Assembly: GCF_026212465.1 (NCBI RefSeq)
Contig: NC_080060.1
Location: forward strand, 20,928,155 to 20,992,154
Source: Amaranthus tricolor
Taxonomy: Eukaryota > Streptophyta > Magnoliopsida > Caryophyllales > Amaranthaceae
DNA: 64,000 bases
Reading direction: 5' to 3'
Below are positions 49,463 to 64,000 of this stretch, one piece after another (positions within the stretch are counted from its first letter, which is position 1; each line of letters opens with the position of its first letter). Under the pieces are notes generated by a model. That model saw nothing but the letters and a program-made list of their open reading frames with translations, ran no database searches and was not told the origin of the DNA. Both the position numbers and the translations under genes were made by a program.

Positions 49463-50423
49463 AATACCGTCTGGTAAATTTTTGATTTTATTTTTCGTAT
49501 CATCCAATTAATTTTGGCATCGTGTATTATTCTTAATGTTTTTGCCGTCGTGTGGTGTAAAATAGGGTGTATATCCTTATGTCTTGGCTTTTTTTTATTT
49601 TCTAAAGTAGAGATTTTATTTGTTTTATCATCTAATCTACATATGTGAAGTCCCTTTGTTTTTGATCTGAAACAAATTTCTTTTTTAGTTTCTTTAATGA
49701 TTTGTTTATCTGATATTTTGTTGCTCAATTAATGTTTGGATCATCCAATATATACTTATGTCTTGGCTTTTAATGTTTGGACTATCCAATTGATTTTGGT
49801 ATCATATATTATTCTTAATGTTTTCTAATATATGCAAACATACCCTTTCAGTCACAGTTGCAAAGCAGAATTGTAATTAATGATTTCACAGTAAATATAT
49901 CTGATATTTCAATCATGGGGAACTAAAGTAGAAATTATACAATATGGTCGAAACATGGAGACGCCACGTTGTATATTAGTTTATGTCAGCAAAATTCACT
50001 TTTTCCTATGGTACAAGTATTCACTCTAATGACAATTTGCAGCATCACCTAAGTAATTCAGCCAAGTATTAGAATCCTTTCCATTACTTTTATCTATTAC
50101 TCTATATTAAGATTTAACACTTGTTTTAAAATAAAAAATAAAATCTCAAAATTCTCTGTATTTTGCTCTATCAACTAATTTTAACCATTAAATAATGTAA
50201 TGGACTCTCTGTACATTTTATGTAGTAGAGAGGATCTTAACTCTTCAACCAGGATTGTCTCAGACATTTGCGAGACCTTGAGCAGGAAATAAAACACGGA
50301 ACTAACAAATGTGCGTGTGTTCCATTAAGTAAATGAATAAAACTAATGTTAATTAATAAAAAAATTATTTAATTTCAAATTTACATGTTTCTCACTTGAA
50401 AATTTCCCTTATCAAACTTACTA
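49463..50423. other. CIP1-like 3' UTR and intergenic DNA
   Basis: The 3' UTR probably extends some 200-300 bp. TGTCTTGGCTTTT and the phrase ATCCAATT...TTTTGGNATCAT...ATTATTCTTAATGTTTT recur near 49500 and 49780, a diverged duplication of about 280 bp. No further gene seen. Confidence 0.45.
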
Positions 50424-50428
50424 CTTTT

Positions 50429-53651
<3,223 letters not shown>

Positions 53652-53660
<9 letters not shown>

Positions 53661-55279
53661 ATCTATACTTATGACGGATGGAGACTTTTCTCCCCTTCCT
53701 CTTTTGGAGGGGATGACGGAAGTTCCTCGTTTCATGGTGTTGATGAGGCATTGGCGGGCCATTAGCTGATGTAGGATACGCTTGAGTTTGCGACATTGGG
53801 CCAAGGTATGGCCATGTTCTTTGTGGTAATCACACCACAAATTGTAGTTGCGACGATCAGAGGGGGTGGCAGTAGGAGGTGGAGTTGGCAACTCGTCCGG
53901 TATGGCGAAGAATATGTCTTTTCTGTTGCGGTTGAACATCGGGTCGTTACCTCCGTCGAGCAAATTCCGTGTCCTGGCTTCCCCTTCCGTGACATATACA
54001 TGTCTGGATCGTGGAGGTCCCATGTCTGATGGGAGTTCCGGATGACGCGGCATGTAGTTTTTGTCTCTTCTTGATGGATTTTCCTCTCTATTCCTTGAGG
54101 TGTGATGGGAGAATATTGGATCCTTCTTCTCTGACTTTTGCTTTTTGGGGTCAAGTGCCTGACATATCTCAGAGGCCGTGACGTAGCTTTGACACTGTTT
54201 CATGGCCTCCGCGTATGTCTTCACTTGACTCTCGATCAACTGGAACTTCAGCCTTTGAGCCTTCATTCCGTTGATAAGGACGTTTAAGGCGACTGATTCT
54301 TCCAAATCCGTTACCTCCAGCACTGCCTCATGAAATTTCCTTAGATACGATGATATGGATTCCCCTTTCAGTTGCGTTATGCTAAGCAAATGGAAGTTTG
54401 ATTTCTCCTGCCTTCTGGATGCCACAAAGTGACCCAGGAATTTGTTCTCTAATTGGGCAAAAGTGTGGATACTTCTCCCTGGAAGAGAGGTGTACCACGT
54501 CAAGACTACTCCTGTGAGAGTAGTTGGGAATAATTTGCACCACAATGCTGGGTTGGTGGTGTACAGCAACATTAAGTTTTTGTATGCCATCAAGTGTTCC
54601 TCGGGGCAGGATGTTACATCGAAGGCCGTCATATTTGGGATCTTTATTTTCGCTGGATTGGGAGTATTCAGCACTTTCGGAGCCAACGGAGAGCTTATTG
54701 GCCTGGGGTCTTCGGGAAGATTACCCTCGCCAGTCTCACTCCGCGGCATTATGACGGAGCTGGTGGGATGGCTAGATCTCGTGAGTTGCGCTTTCTTCCT
54801 TTCTTCCCTCCTTTTGTCCACCAATGAATGAACACTTTCGAACGCCGTCTGCTTCTTGTTTTCCAGGTAAGTACGGGAATCTCGAGAGGCGGTTTTAGAT
54901 TCACCATCTTGGGAGTCACTTCTGTTGAGGCTTGCATGGGTCCTTGATCTCTCCCGTCTCTTCTTATTTCTTCTGCTGGAACGTGACATCCCTGAGTTCC
55001 CATCCTGAAATTCGTGGATTTCGGTATCTCATTAGGGGGTTCGATTCGTTCTCGCAAATTCTTTATTTGGTCCGCCATGTCTTCCAATACTCGTTGTTGA
55101 GCAGAGTTATTATTATTTATGATGGCGCGGAGTTGTTCGGAGAAGGCAGCAGTGAGGTTTCGTGCTAGCATGTCCAGATCACGGCGAGTCACGGCTTGAT
55201 TGTTAGCGTGACCCGCTGAAGTGTCTGTATCTGTGCTATGCACGGTTGCGGTTTGTGTTGGATTTCTCATGGGAGCCAT
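53652..55279 (-). pseudogene. Ty3/Gypsy gag
   Basis: Gag starts at the ATG at 55279 on the minus strand (MAPMRNPTQTATVHSTDTD), shortly after the primer-binding region, and runs to about 54980, where a frameshift leads into the frame 54989-53652. That frame has the Retrotrans_gag capsid core (LWCKLFPTTLTGVVLTWYTS; FAQLENKFLGHFVASRRQEK; SITQLKGESISSYLRKFHEA) and a C-terminal zinc knuckle of the form CxxHxxxxHxxxxC (WCDYHKEHGHTLAQC). After the knuckle it runs in frame to a stop inside the LTR. Only one frameshift was seen over 540 codons, so decay is mild. Gag forms the particle that packages the element RNA; without pol it would need a helper. Confidence 0.88.
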
Positions 55280-55315
55280 GACTTTTTGTTCAACTTCCCA
55301 CAGACGGCGCCAAAC
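53661..55315 (-). mobile_element. Gypsy internal region reduced to gag
   Basis: Between the two LTRs are only about 1.65 kb. On the minus strand the LTR end ...AACA is followed by GTTTGGCGCCGTCTGTGGGA, the primer-binding region found in many plant Gypsy elements, then gag and directly the polypurine tract. Protease, RT, RNase H and integrase are absent. It is a pol-less, non-autonomous derivative. Confidence 0.85.
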
Positions 55316-58300
55316 TGTTCTGGTGATGAAATGAGGAAGTGCAAGACACTTGAAATACTGGAAGTGGGAGCGTTGTCGGGAACGGCAATTCGTGGAAGGA
55401 AGTGACTTGAATTCCTGCAACACAACACGTTAGCCTTGTCCGAGGGGTGATCTCCCGGAAAACCCCTCCGATGCTCAAGTTAGAACAGAAATCAGAGATT
55501 AATGAATAAATGATGAGATGGAAAATGTAGGAATATGCGTGTAGGGGCGGAAGTTGCTTGTATTTTTGGAAGGCTAGTGAAGAGGGTCGTGAGGATTTTA
55601 GAAGGGCTATTATCAGATGATCCTTCCCTTGATTCTGACTGCCTCTATTTATAATGATGGAGAGGAAGTTACTTCGAGGAGAAGGTTGGTTATCATGCAT
55701 AGTGGTTGGCGGTTATCAGCACTAAAGAAGAGGAACCATGATGGTGACGAGTAAAGGGCAGTTATCAGAGGGAAGTTAGGGTTCTGGGAAGTTATTAGCT
55801 TATGGGCCAAGTAAGGAAGATGGGGATTACAAAAAAAACCCCTTGACCGAAAGTCAAGGTCAACACGAAAGGTCAAAGGGTATTAAGGTAATATGACGTT
55901 AATAAATTAAATAAATTAATTAATTAAACAAATGTTACCATGACATTTAGCCCCAAGCATGAAGGATGATGTGAGGAAATAGCCCCAACGATCGGAAACA
56001 TCTTCCTTTATGCGGAAAAAATAATTATCCATCAAAACCGAATTCACGAAGAAATACGGATGTGTAAGACACTCGAATGCCCAAGGAGACGATTATATCC
56101 ACTTCTGGCAGACCTTCTAACGGATTATGAAAATTGGGCTCGTAAGCTTCGAATCTACTGCTCACACGTCGAATTTCGAGTTGTAACGAAAAAGTTACGA
56201 CATGTTCAAAATGATCATGAGACACACAAAGTCCAAGAGGAAAGCAAACAAGCAAGTTGAGCCGCGGCTTGTAGCGTGCCGCAAGGTAGCCCCTGCCGTC
56301 CATACCATCCAGAAGCAAAAATGTAGATAAGAAGGCTTGATCCCGCAACCCAGGATGCATGGTAAGGATGCTCTAACCAATTGAGATAGTCTTACTATTG
56401 TGTAGTAACTCGCATGGATTTGTTATAAATTGATGCTTCCAACCTAATTTATGCTACTTTAATGCCGCGGAAGTTCCAATACTTAGAATATTTTTGGAAC
56501 AAGATCGCCCTCAAGGGGGTCCGACTTGTCTACTATACGGATAAAATCACAATAATTTTTATTTTTTATTTTATTTTATTAATATTATTATTTTTTATTT
56601 TATTTTATTTATTTATTTTATTTATTTTATTTATTTATTTATTATTATTAATATTTTTTATATTACAGTACTACATAGCGTGGAGTCTTAGGAGGATAAT
56701 ATGCCGCGGAAGTGAATTTGATTGGTCCACATACGCCTTAGAGTCCGAATAATAAATCATATGAGCGGCTGATGACGTGGCTTGGATTTACACTTAGATT
56801 TTTTAGTTTTCCCGGAGGAACCTAGGGGGTCCGACTTGTCTATATGACGGAACAGGTCTTTGAATAACTCCTCATCTTCACGAGCTTCTTATTTCTTCAT
56901 GACGCGGAATGAGTGCAATAGTCCTCATCTTCAACTATACGGGCAATATGAAAATCCTTCCATACTTGGAATATTTCCAAAATGATTGGGAGCGCCTGGG
57001 GTCCGACTTATCGATATCACGGAATGATAAAAATACTTAGAATAATTTTACTCGTCTCAACGAGCCCCTCATCTTTCTTGACAAGTCTCATATTCTTTAT
57101 GCCGTGGGATGAATGTAAGGGTCCGCGTCTTCAATCATACGACAATATAAAAATCCTTCCATACTTAGAATATTTCACAAAATTATGGGGGACACCTGGG
57201 GGTCCGACTCATCGACCATACGAAAACCTTCCACAATGAGAACGGATTTATTGGAACTTTGAAAAATTCGAAGTTGATCATGTAGGGGTTTGTAACGATG
57301 AGGAAAATGACGCGGCTTCATTTTTATTTTGCGGCTATCAAGAGTGACGCGGCAAAAGATCCGCCACATCTATAAGTTGGACGGTAGAATGAATAATCCT
57401 CATACTTAGATTTTTCGCAACGCTTTTACCTTTTGGGGTCTAAATTAGGGTTCGACTTATCAACCCTACGGCTTCATGAGGAAACCTGATAACTTAGAGA
57501 AATTATCGATATTTTCACACACCTTGGGAGTCCGACTTATCGACTCCCCGGACACATTCAAGTGTCTAGGTACTTAGAAAAATTATCGATATTCCCCCTC
57601 TCATTGGGGGGTCCGACTTATCGATGACACGGACATCTTCCATAATAATTGTTTCATGCCTTATAGGAATTGTAGGGCAACACCAAGGCAAGTGAACTCT
57701 GCTATATAGAACATCGCCGCGGAATAAATAATACCTACATGGACTCATTGTGGAATTTTCATAACTAAGAAAAATTGCAAGAAAGTTGGTCATATATAGA
57801 GTTCAACTTATAGACTCTACAGAAACAACCAATATTCTCGAAGTTCTATAGCCACCGCGGCTCTTTTGTGATATCTTCCGCAAGTTTTAAAGATTCAATT
57901 CAGAAGCCTTAACTACTTTTTGCATTTGTCGGGCAGTTCGTGGAAAATGGAATACTTCCGCGGATATGTGGTGAACGCTTCTGTTAGCAAATGAATTCAG
58001 GACTCAATAGTATAAGGGGCCCGATTTGTCGACTTTACGGACTGGGCGTATTGGTGCCTGCCATGTTGGTGGCGACTTAGATTAGCGGTTGAAGGAATTG
58101 TGACAAAGTGCAACGTTCATGAGGATGACGTGACCTCAACACCTTCCACGGCTAGCATGGATGATATGGCAACTAACCAGTCACATCTATAAGTCGGACG
58201 AATTATGAGCAATCCTTTCATACTTAGATTTATCCCAAGGTTCTTAGCTTTTAAGACCTATTTTGGGGTCCGACTTTACAGATGCCACTGATTTCTGCCG

Positions 58301-58640
58301 AGTCTATAGAAAACACTGATATTAACAAGATTTGCAATAAGGAAGTTTAGTGGGCGTCTGATACTTGATAACTTAAGGTTGTGTAAACGGATGTCGAGTA
58401 CGTTCAACAACTCTACATTTTGAAGACTAGATAATTATGAGAAAGTAGAATATAACACCAAATAATTGGAAACGTTGGAACTTGAGGTTGGATGATGAAT
58501 AAATTGTTGAAAGTTCTGTTATATTGAAATTGAAGTTGTGACGGACAAACGATTGTAACTGATGAATGAGAGCTATTGTCTAATTCAACTAACGCTGCTT
58601 ATAGTTGAAATTGAGACTGATGAATGAGGGCTATTGTCCA
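55316..58640 (-). mobile_element. Gypsy-type LTR, copy B (5' LTR, shared in tandem)
   Basis: Collinear with copy A (offset 4887 bp at the start). It begins TGTTCTGGTGATGAAATG on plus and ends near 58640 before the same purine run (58665-58687). It has the ~130 bp missing from copy A. Read on minus it is the 5' LTR of the gag unit at 53661-55315 and, at the same time, the 3' LTR of the partial unit to its right. It holds about ten copies of a GTCCGACTTATCGA-like motif. Confidence 0.85.
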
Positions 58641-59762
58641 TCTATACTCATGACGGATGGAGACTTTTCTCCCCTTCCTCTTTTGGAGGGGATGACGGAA
58701 GTTCCTCGTTTCATGGTGTTGATGAGGTATTGGCAGGCAATTATCTGATGTAGGATACGCTTGAGTTTGCGACATTAGGCCAAGGTATGGCCATGTTCTT
58801 TGTGGTAATCACACCACAAATTTTACTTGCGACGATCAGAGGGGGTGGCAGTAGGAGGTGGAGTTGGCAACTCGTCCCGGATGGCGAAGAATATGTCTTT
58901 TCTGTTGCGGTTGAACATCGGGTCGTTACCTCCGTCGAGCAAATTTCGTGTACTGGCTTCCCCTTCCGTGACATATACATGTCTGGATCGTGGAGATCCC
59001 ATGTCTGATGGGGGTTCCGGATGACGCGGCATGTAATTTCTGTCTCTTCTTGATGGATGTTCCTCTCTGTTCCTTGAGGAGTGATGGGAGAATATTGGAT
59101 CCTTCTTCTCTGACTTTTGGTTTTCGGGGTCATGTGCCTGACATATCTTAGAGGCCGTGACGTAGCTTTGACACTGTTCCATGGCCTCCGCGTATGTCTT
59201 CACTTGACTCTCGACCAACTGAAACTTCAGCCTTTGAGCCTTCATTCCGATGATCAGGGCGTTTAAGGCGACTGAATCTTCCGAATCCGTTACCTCCAGC
59301 ACTACCTCATGGAATTTCCTGAGATATGATTATATGGATTCCCCTTCCAGTTGCGTTATGCTAAGCAAATGGAAGTTTGATTTCTTTTGCCTTCTGGATG
59401 CCACAAAGTGACCTAGGAATTTCCTTTCTAATTGGGCAAAAGTATGGATACTTCTCCCTGGAAGAGAGGTGTACCCCGTCAAGGCTACTCTTGTGAGAGT
59501 AGTTGGGAAGAATTTGTACCACAATGCTGGGTTGGTGGTGTACAGCAACATCAAGTTTTTGTATGCCATCAAGTGTTCCTCGGGGCAGGATGTTCCATTG
59601 AAGGCCGTCATATTTGGGATCTTTATTTTCGCTTGATTGGGAGTATTCAACACTTTCGGATCCAACGGGGAGCTTATTGGCCTAGGGTCTTTGGGAAGAT
59701 TACCCTCGCCAGTCTCATTCCGCGGCATTATGACGGGGCTGGAGGGATGGCCTAGGGTCTTT
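58641..59762 (-). pseudogene. Second, truncated Gypsy gag
   Basis: This segment is collinear with 53661-54770 of the first unit: the same zinc knuckle region, capsid core (FAQLERKFLGHFVASRRQKK) and polypurine tract. A stop after QLEGESI and a frameshift near 58830 break it. The right edge at 59750 cuts gag in the middle; its 5' part, primer-binding site and further LTR are missing. The junction carries a 14-bp copy (GGCCTAGGGTCTTT) of the sequence 70 bp inside. Confidence 0.85.
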
Positions 59763-62100
59763 AAGCCTCAAATTATGTTAAATCTAATTTAACGCTTTTA
59801 GATTGTTAAATCTAAAGTAACGCTTTTAGATTGTCAAATGTTTTAAATGAATAAAACTTTAAGATATTACAAGCACCACTGTAAGATTACAAGTCTATGC
59901 AACCTTATAATTTTTATTTATTTTTATTATTTTATTATTTTTTCCTTCTTAAAGAAACATGAGTTTGAGTATCAAAGGAGAAAATTATTATTCACAAGTC
60001 ATTTGAGTTTTCTATTTCGTTGAGACATGATATATCATTCATACATAAGTCGGTAACTTTGTCTTGTTAAATGCTTATATGGAGTGATGGATGTTTTAAT
60101 CGGATGATAATGTGAAGAAGAATCATGACAGTTTTAAAGCGTTAGCTAGATAAAATGATATTTGAAATTAAAAAGGATTCAATGATATTATAATTTGTTT
60201 TCTCATGGCCTTCTGGGCAGTTACAAGACATAAGGATAAAATAATCTGATGATGAGGTGGAATGAGCGTCTTTGTGCACATAAGATACAGTTAAATGTTT
60301 TAAGTATTTTAGAGTATCTCATTGATCACCAATTTAATAGTCCTGCCAGTCTATTGAACTGATAAGACTTAGATGAGATTCCAAATGAAGCTGACTTTAC
60401 ATAGGTTACTGTTTTAATAATGATTGATGTCATACGTGGTAAATTAAGTTTGGAGAGTTACCGAAGATAATGTGATCCTAATAAAAGTCAAGACGTGTTT
60501 TAAAATCTAAACATTGAAGAAACGACAATGAGTATGCGAATAGTTATAATTTGAGAGATTAATCGAGATAATGGATTATGTCTTAAACGATTATTATACA
60601 AAATCATTATCATGCGATAAATAGAGTTAAATAATATTAGCAATTGTGTTAAGAAGAGTTTTAATTTGATGTTACTAAATCATTGGATCATAGTAAGCAT
60701 TTGATGAAAAGAGTTTTGAAATTTTGACGTGGTTTAATACAAACAATTATGTTATAGTTGTTAGTTCTAAGTTTCACATCTTAGGTCGAAGGGTGATTGA
60801 ATCCCACTTGTTTGCGAAGGAATAATTGTGATGCATAATTTCAAGTGTTGCGTTATTTTGTTAGCTTTGTGTTGTTATACTTTAGTATAGTGTTAGGATT
60901 GTTAATGTAATAGTCATTTGGTTGCGATAACGGTGTTATAGCTAGTTAGAGGTAATGTTGTGATGGAAATATTATGGTGTAGATTGGATATTGGGAAATT
61001 AGTGTTGGTATCACAACTTTATTAAACTGTATGATACGTGACTGCTTTGCTATTGATATTGGAAATTGTGGTGATGGAGGTGTGTTCTTCAGTTATTTTT
61101 CATCTTGCAATTTTTTATGTATACATAAAATGTCATATTTATTGATCATCACTGTTATTATTAACCTATTAGTACTATTAGTACTGTCGTTATATATGTA
61201 CATGATGCATTACTTTAGTCAAATATTAGTTCGTGATCTTAATTGATATAAATTCTATACTTTCAACATATCTAGTTGTATGGTAAATGAATAGCTGAAA
61301 AATGTTGGTGACCTTTGACATTGCCCTTCATGATTCTAAATCATCTTCAGATTGTCGTAATTAGAATTTAATATTATGATGGATAAAGGATATTATTTTT
61401 GAATAATTGCGATATGTGTATTAGTACCATGGCTGTGAACGCATAATTATTAACTACAGTAACTTGCTAAAATGTAATATATATAATTGGATTATATACT
61501 TGAAACATGTATTATGTTATGAGTTATTAAATTGAATTGTTAATCTACTAATCAAGTCATGATGTATGATTTAATATGTTATGAAATGATTTGGTCATAT
61601 ATGATTAATGAAAAGAGGATTTCATGTTAAGTAAAAGGTTAGGATTATGTTATGATAAGTAAAGTTAGCGGTGAATCGATTTGAGAGTTGATAACCAACC
61701 AGTTTTGTAAGATTCAAGTATCCTTAGGTCTAGGGTGTCAAATTGTAATACGAGTTAAGTGTTGAGAAACTTTGTGAACTTTACTTTTAGGACTTTGTTG
61801 CTTTGATATTTTACCCCCATTTATGGTTTAAATTATAATAGTTAAACCTTTCGTACATTACAAGATTATCATAAAGTACGACCTTAGGTGGTCACGTAGA
61901 AGTAGAAAAGTTTTTTTTGAAGAATTACATTAGATAACAGGACATTTCGTGTTGTTACAAGCTCAAGTGATACACTTTTTATAAGCTACATGTGCTAGAT
62001 CCTTTACTCTTGTAAAAATTGAGGAGAGTTGTCTTACTAAGAGAACATATTGAGACTTAGATACTAAGGTGTGTAGTACTGAGATCATAGATCTTAAATA
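59763..62100. other. Unassigned AT-rich sequence, possibly decayed Gypsy pol
   Basis: No reading frame longer than about 70 residues. Its end resembles the 3' part of a chromovirus, so the whole may be decayed pol, but no RT or integrase motif could be recognised. Confidence 0.35.
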
Positions 62101-62129
62101 ATTAGAATTCTATGGTCTAACCACACTAT

Positions 62130-62190
62130 CCCTGCCTATGTTTCGAGGTTAGTGAGTTACGGGGTCGTAACTAAGTTTTAATGGGGGTAG
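62130..62190 (+). mobile_element. Chromovirus-like pol end and polypurine tract
   Basis: CGGGGTCGTAACTAAG followed by TTTTAATGGGGGTAG is the usual ending of plant chromovirus pol (FRGRN or similar, stop, then a purine tract). The 5'-LTR counterpart is not in the window. Confidence 0.4.
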
Positions 62191-62277
62191 AATGCGATAG
62201 AATTTCGCGCGTTTACACGCATTTTCTCCTGCATTTTCACACATTTTTGCGTCTATGATAACAACCTATTACAAACT

Positions 62278-62406
62278 TACATGCCTTTGATTGATTGTTT
62301 GAACCAATTTGTGTGATATCTACATGCTTTTGATTGATTGTTTGAATCAATTGGTGTGATATTTACATGCTTTTGATTAGTTGTTTGAGCCAATTTAGGT
62401 GATTAT
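62278..62406. repeat. 43-bp tandem repeat, three copies
   Basis: Units starting TACATGCTTTTGATTGATTG begin at 62278, 62321 and 62364 (period 43) and differ by a few bases each. Confidence 0.88.
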
Positions 62407-62569
62407 AAATACTAGAAATGAGATATGTATAAATATTCTGATAGATTGAGTATCCATTTGTTAATAGTGTCAATAAAGTAACGATCTGAGTCAATTCTGG
62501 AGCTTAAAATCGTTAAAACGCCTTCATGAGTTATTAGAAATACAAATTTTCATGAATTGTACTCTTATT

Positions 62570-62612
62570 ACTCTAGTTTCGGGGACGAAACTCTTTTTAA
62601 CGGGGGTAGTCT
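62570..62612 (+). mobile_element. Second chromovirus-like 3' end and polypurine tract
   Basis: TTTCGGGGACGAAACTC followed by TTTTTAACGGGGGTAG is the standard end of a Tekay-type pol gene plus polypurine tract, directly before an LTR-like start (TATAACACCC, usually TGTAACACCC). Confidence 0.6.
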
Positions 62613-64000
62613 ATAACACCCAGATTTTCTAATGTCATTAATTAATATTTTAATAACTTCTGGGTATTTTATAATTATATTAAATTAATTTTGAAGTAGT
62701 TTAAATAAATTCCTTTCATATGCGAATTTAAATATTATCATATATTTATATTAAAAATACAATTACGATTTCTAAATAAAGATGTTCGAATCAAAATAAC
62801 TCTTTTTATTAAAATGTGTGAGCATATGAATGTGAGTATTTTAGTTGGGCCTCGCAAGAAGATGAACCTAGGTAAATAAATAAATAAATAAATAAATAAG
62901 TGTATAAATAAAATTAAAAGATGGGTTAGGGTTGTGAATACTCCTTCCCTTATTCACAAAGAAATCACGCCGCCCACCTTCCTCCTACTCTTCTTCCCTC
63001 TTTCTCTCCTCCCTCCTCCACAGCCGGCACACCACCACCACAGGTTGCCAGCCTTTTTCTCTTCACCGTGAGCAGCCAACGCAGCAGGGAAAGCCTCCCT
63101 TCCCCACAAGGAGTCACGGTTGCAGTAGCTTCCCTTGCTCAGCTTGCTGCCAACAAACAAGACCTAGGCAACCGGTTTTTGGCCCTGTGCCACCACCTCC
63201 GCGACCTCCTCTCACTTCTTCACCCTCTTGCTAGTTTTATTTTTGTGAGCCATCTCCTTTCTCTTATTTGATTTCATCTTATTTCCAATTGAAATTTATA
63301 AAGTTTATGAGAAAAGGATTAAACTTTGTATGATTGTTATTGAATCTTGTAATGAGTGAGAATTGGATTGATGACTTGAATGTACTTATGAATTAGGTTT
63401 TAGAAATATGAATGAAAAGTGTTGAACTTGTATTATTTTCATTGAATCTTTTGTGGGTAAGATTATGTTTGATGAATTGAACATATTTATGACTTAGAGT
63501 TTGAAGTATGAATGAAAATAATGGTTGTGTGCAATTTTGATGCTGCCTTAGTACATGAGCAACTTTATTTGTGTTGAATATTGGAGTTTTTTAAGGCATG
63601 GTAATTTTAATTGGCCTTGTTGAAGTAAAAGAAAGTATTAATGTTGATTATAAGTACTTTTGTTAGGTTATCGAAGTTACAAGTAAATAATATTAGTAAG
63701 GCTATGAACATAGTGTCAATTTGTTGAGAATTATTAAAGTTACTTGTTATGATGTCTTGATTATAGTTCTTCCTAACCTTGAAGAATATAATAGATGATA
63801 TTGCGATGTGATAAACTTAAGATTCATCATTGTCGCCATATTAGCACTACGTTAACATTGCAAGATTTAAGTGTGAATTGATATGTTAACTTAAAGTAAC
63901 GTGGATCGATATAACTCAAATTGGTTGATGTAAAGGAATGATTCACACGATCCTTTTTCTCTTAAATTGATGGGAATACTTATGTTGTGTTGAGTTAATG
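62613..64000 (+). mobile_element. Gypsy (chromovirus-like) 3' LTR, cut by the window end
   Basis: It starts TATAACACCCAGATTTTC right after the polypurine tract. AAATAAATAAATAAG...GTATAAATAAAAT at 62875-62915 would be its TATA box, and the CT- and CCACC-rich stretch at 62940-63190 its leader. The far end and target duplication lie outside the window. A short plus frame at 63068-63271 is probably not a gene. Confidence 0.6.

Noticed and set aside
61031..61246. 71-residue frame with a hydrophobic stretch
   Set aside because: No homology recognised, AT-rich composition and no promoter or splice context; probably chance.
63068..63271. 67-residue frame near the window end
   Set aside because: It lies in the presumed leader of the Gypsy LTR and has low-complexity composition.

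Overview
This is plant nuclear DNA: intron-containing genes with GT-AG borders, a low GC content, long (TA)n tracts and many nested transposable elements. The mix of elements and two conserved genes points to a eudicot. A Caryophyllales origin is only a guess from the look of the repeats; nothing here proves it.

Two ordinary host genes stand out. A six-exon pyruvate decarboxylase gene (11546-17035, +, 607 aa) has its thiamine-diphosphate site intact and three anaerobic-response-like cores just upstream of its TATA box. A COP1-interactive protein 1 (CIP1)-like coiled-coil gene (coding 46094-49462, +, 821 aa, plus a non-coding leader exon from about 45100) starts right beside the end of a Mutator-like element (MULE).

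Almost everything else is mobile DNA. 187-2139: hAT-type MITE with an inner MITE and a (TA)n tract. 3105-3393: a complete 289-bp TRIM. 3822-7368: a 3.5-kb element with Stowaway/mariner-like ends and no recognisable transposase, but with promoter-like structures facing each other and a minisatellite core. It sits inside an inverted-repeat foldback that continues to about 8215. 10050-10600: LINE remnant. 17940-21690: Copia remnant (-). 21794-28630: a (TA)n tract split by a degenerate hAT element (-), itself split by a solo LTR (23527-26215). 28816-29310: a second TRIM. 29750-31175: Copia integrase remnant (-) split by a hAT MITE. About 31610-32850: three MITEs nested inside each other. 34001-37394: Copia element with both LTRs, split by a further MITE-like insertion. 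38046-38937: 0.9 kb of TA/TACATA repeat. 39150-39681: hAT MITE. 41212-45000: MULE with a 9-bp target duplication, a transposase gene lacking its catalytic domain and a convergent GRF zinc-finger gene. 50429-59762: Ty3/Gypsy-type element without pol, arranged LTR-gag-LTR-partial gag. About 62100-64000: 3' end and LTR of another Gypsy element.

The host genes work independently: PDC in fermentation under low oxygen, the CIP1-like protein probably at the cytoskeleton or in light signalling. The remaining signal is the order of insertion events, which target-site duplications let one read in several places. The best candidates for something undescribed are the 3.5-kb mariner-ended element with its convergent transcription units, the foldback around 7.4-8.2 kb, the Gypsy LTR built of about ten dispersed GTCCGACTT modules, and the MULE whose terminal repeat probably forms the proximal promoter of the CIP1-like gene.
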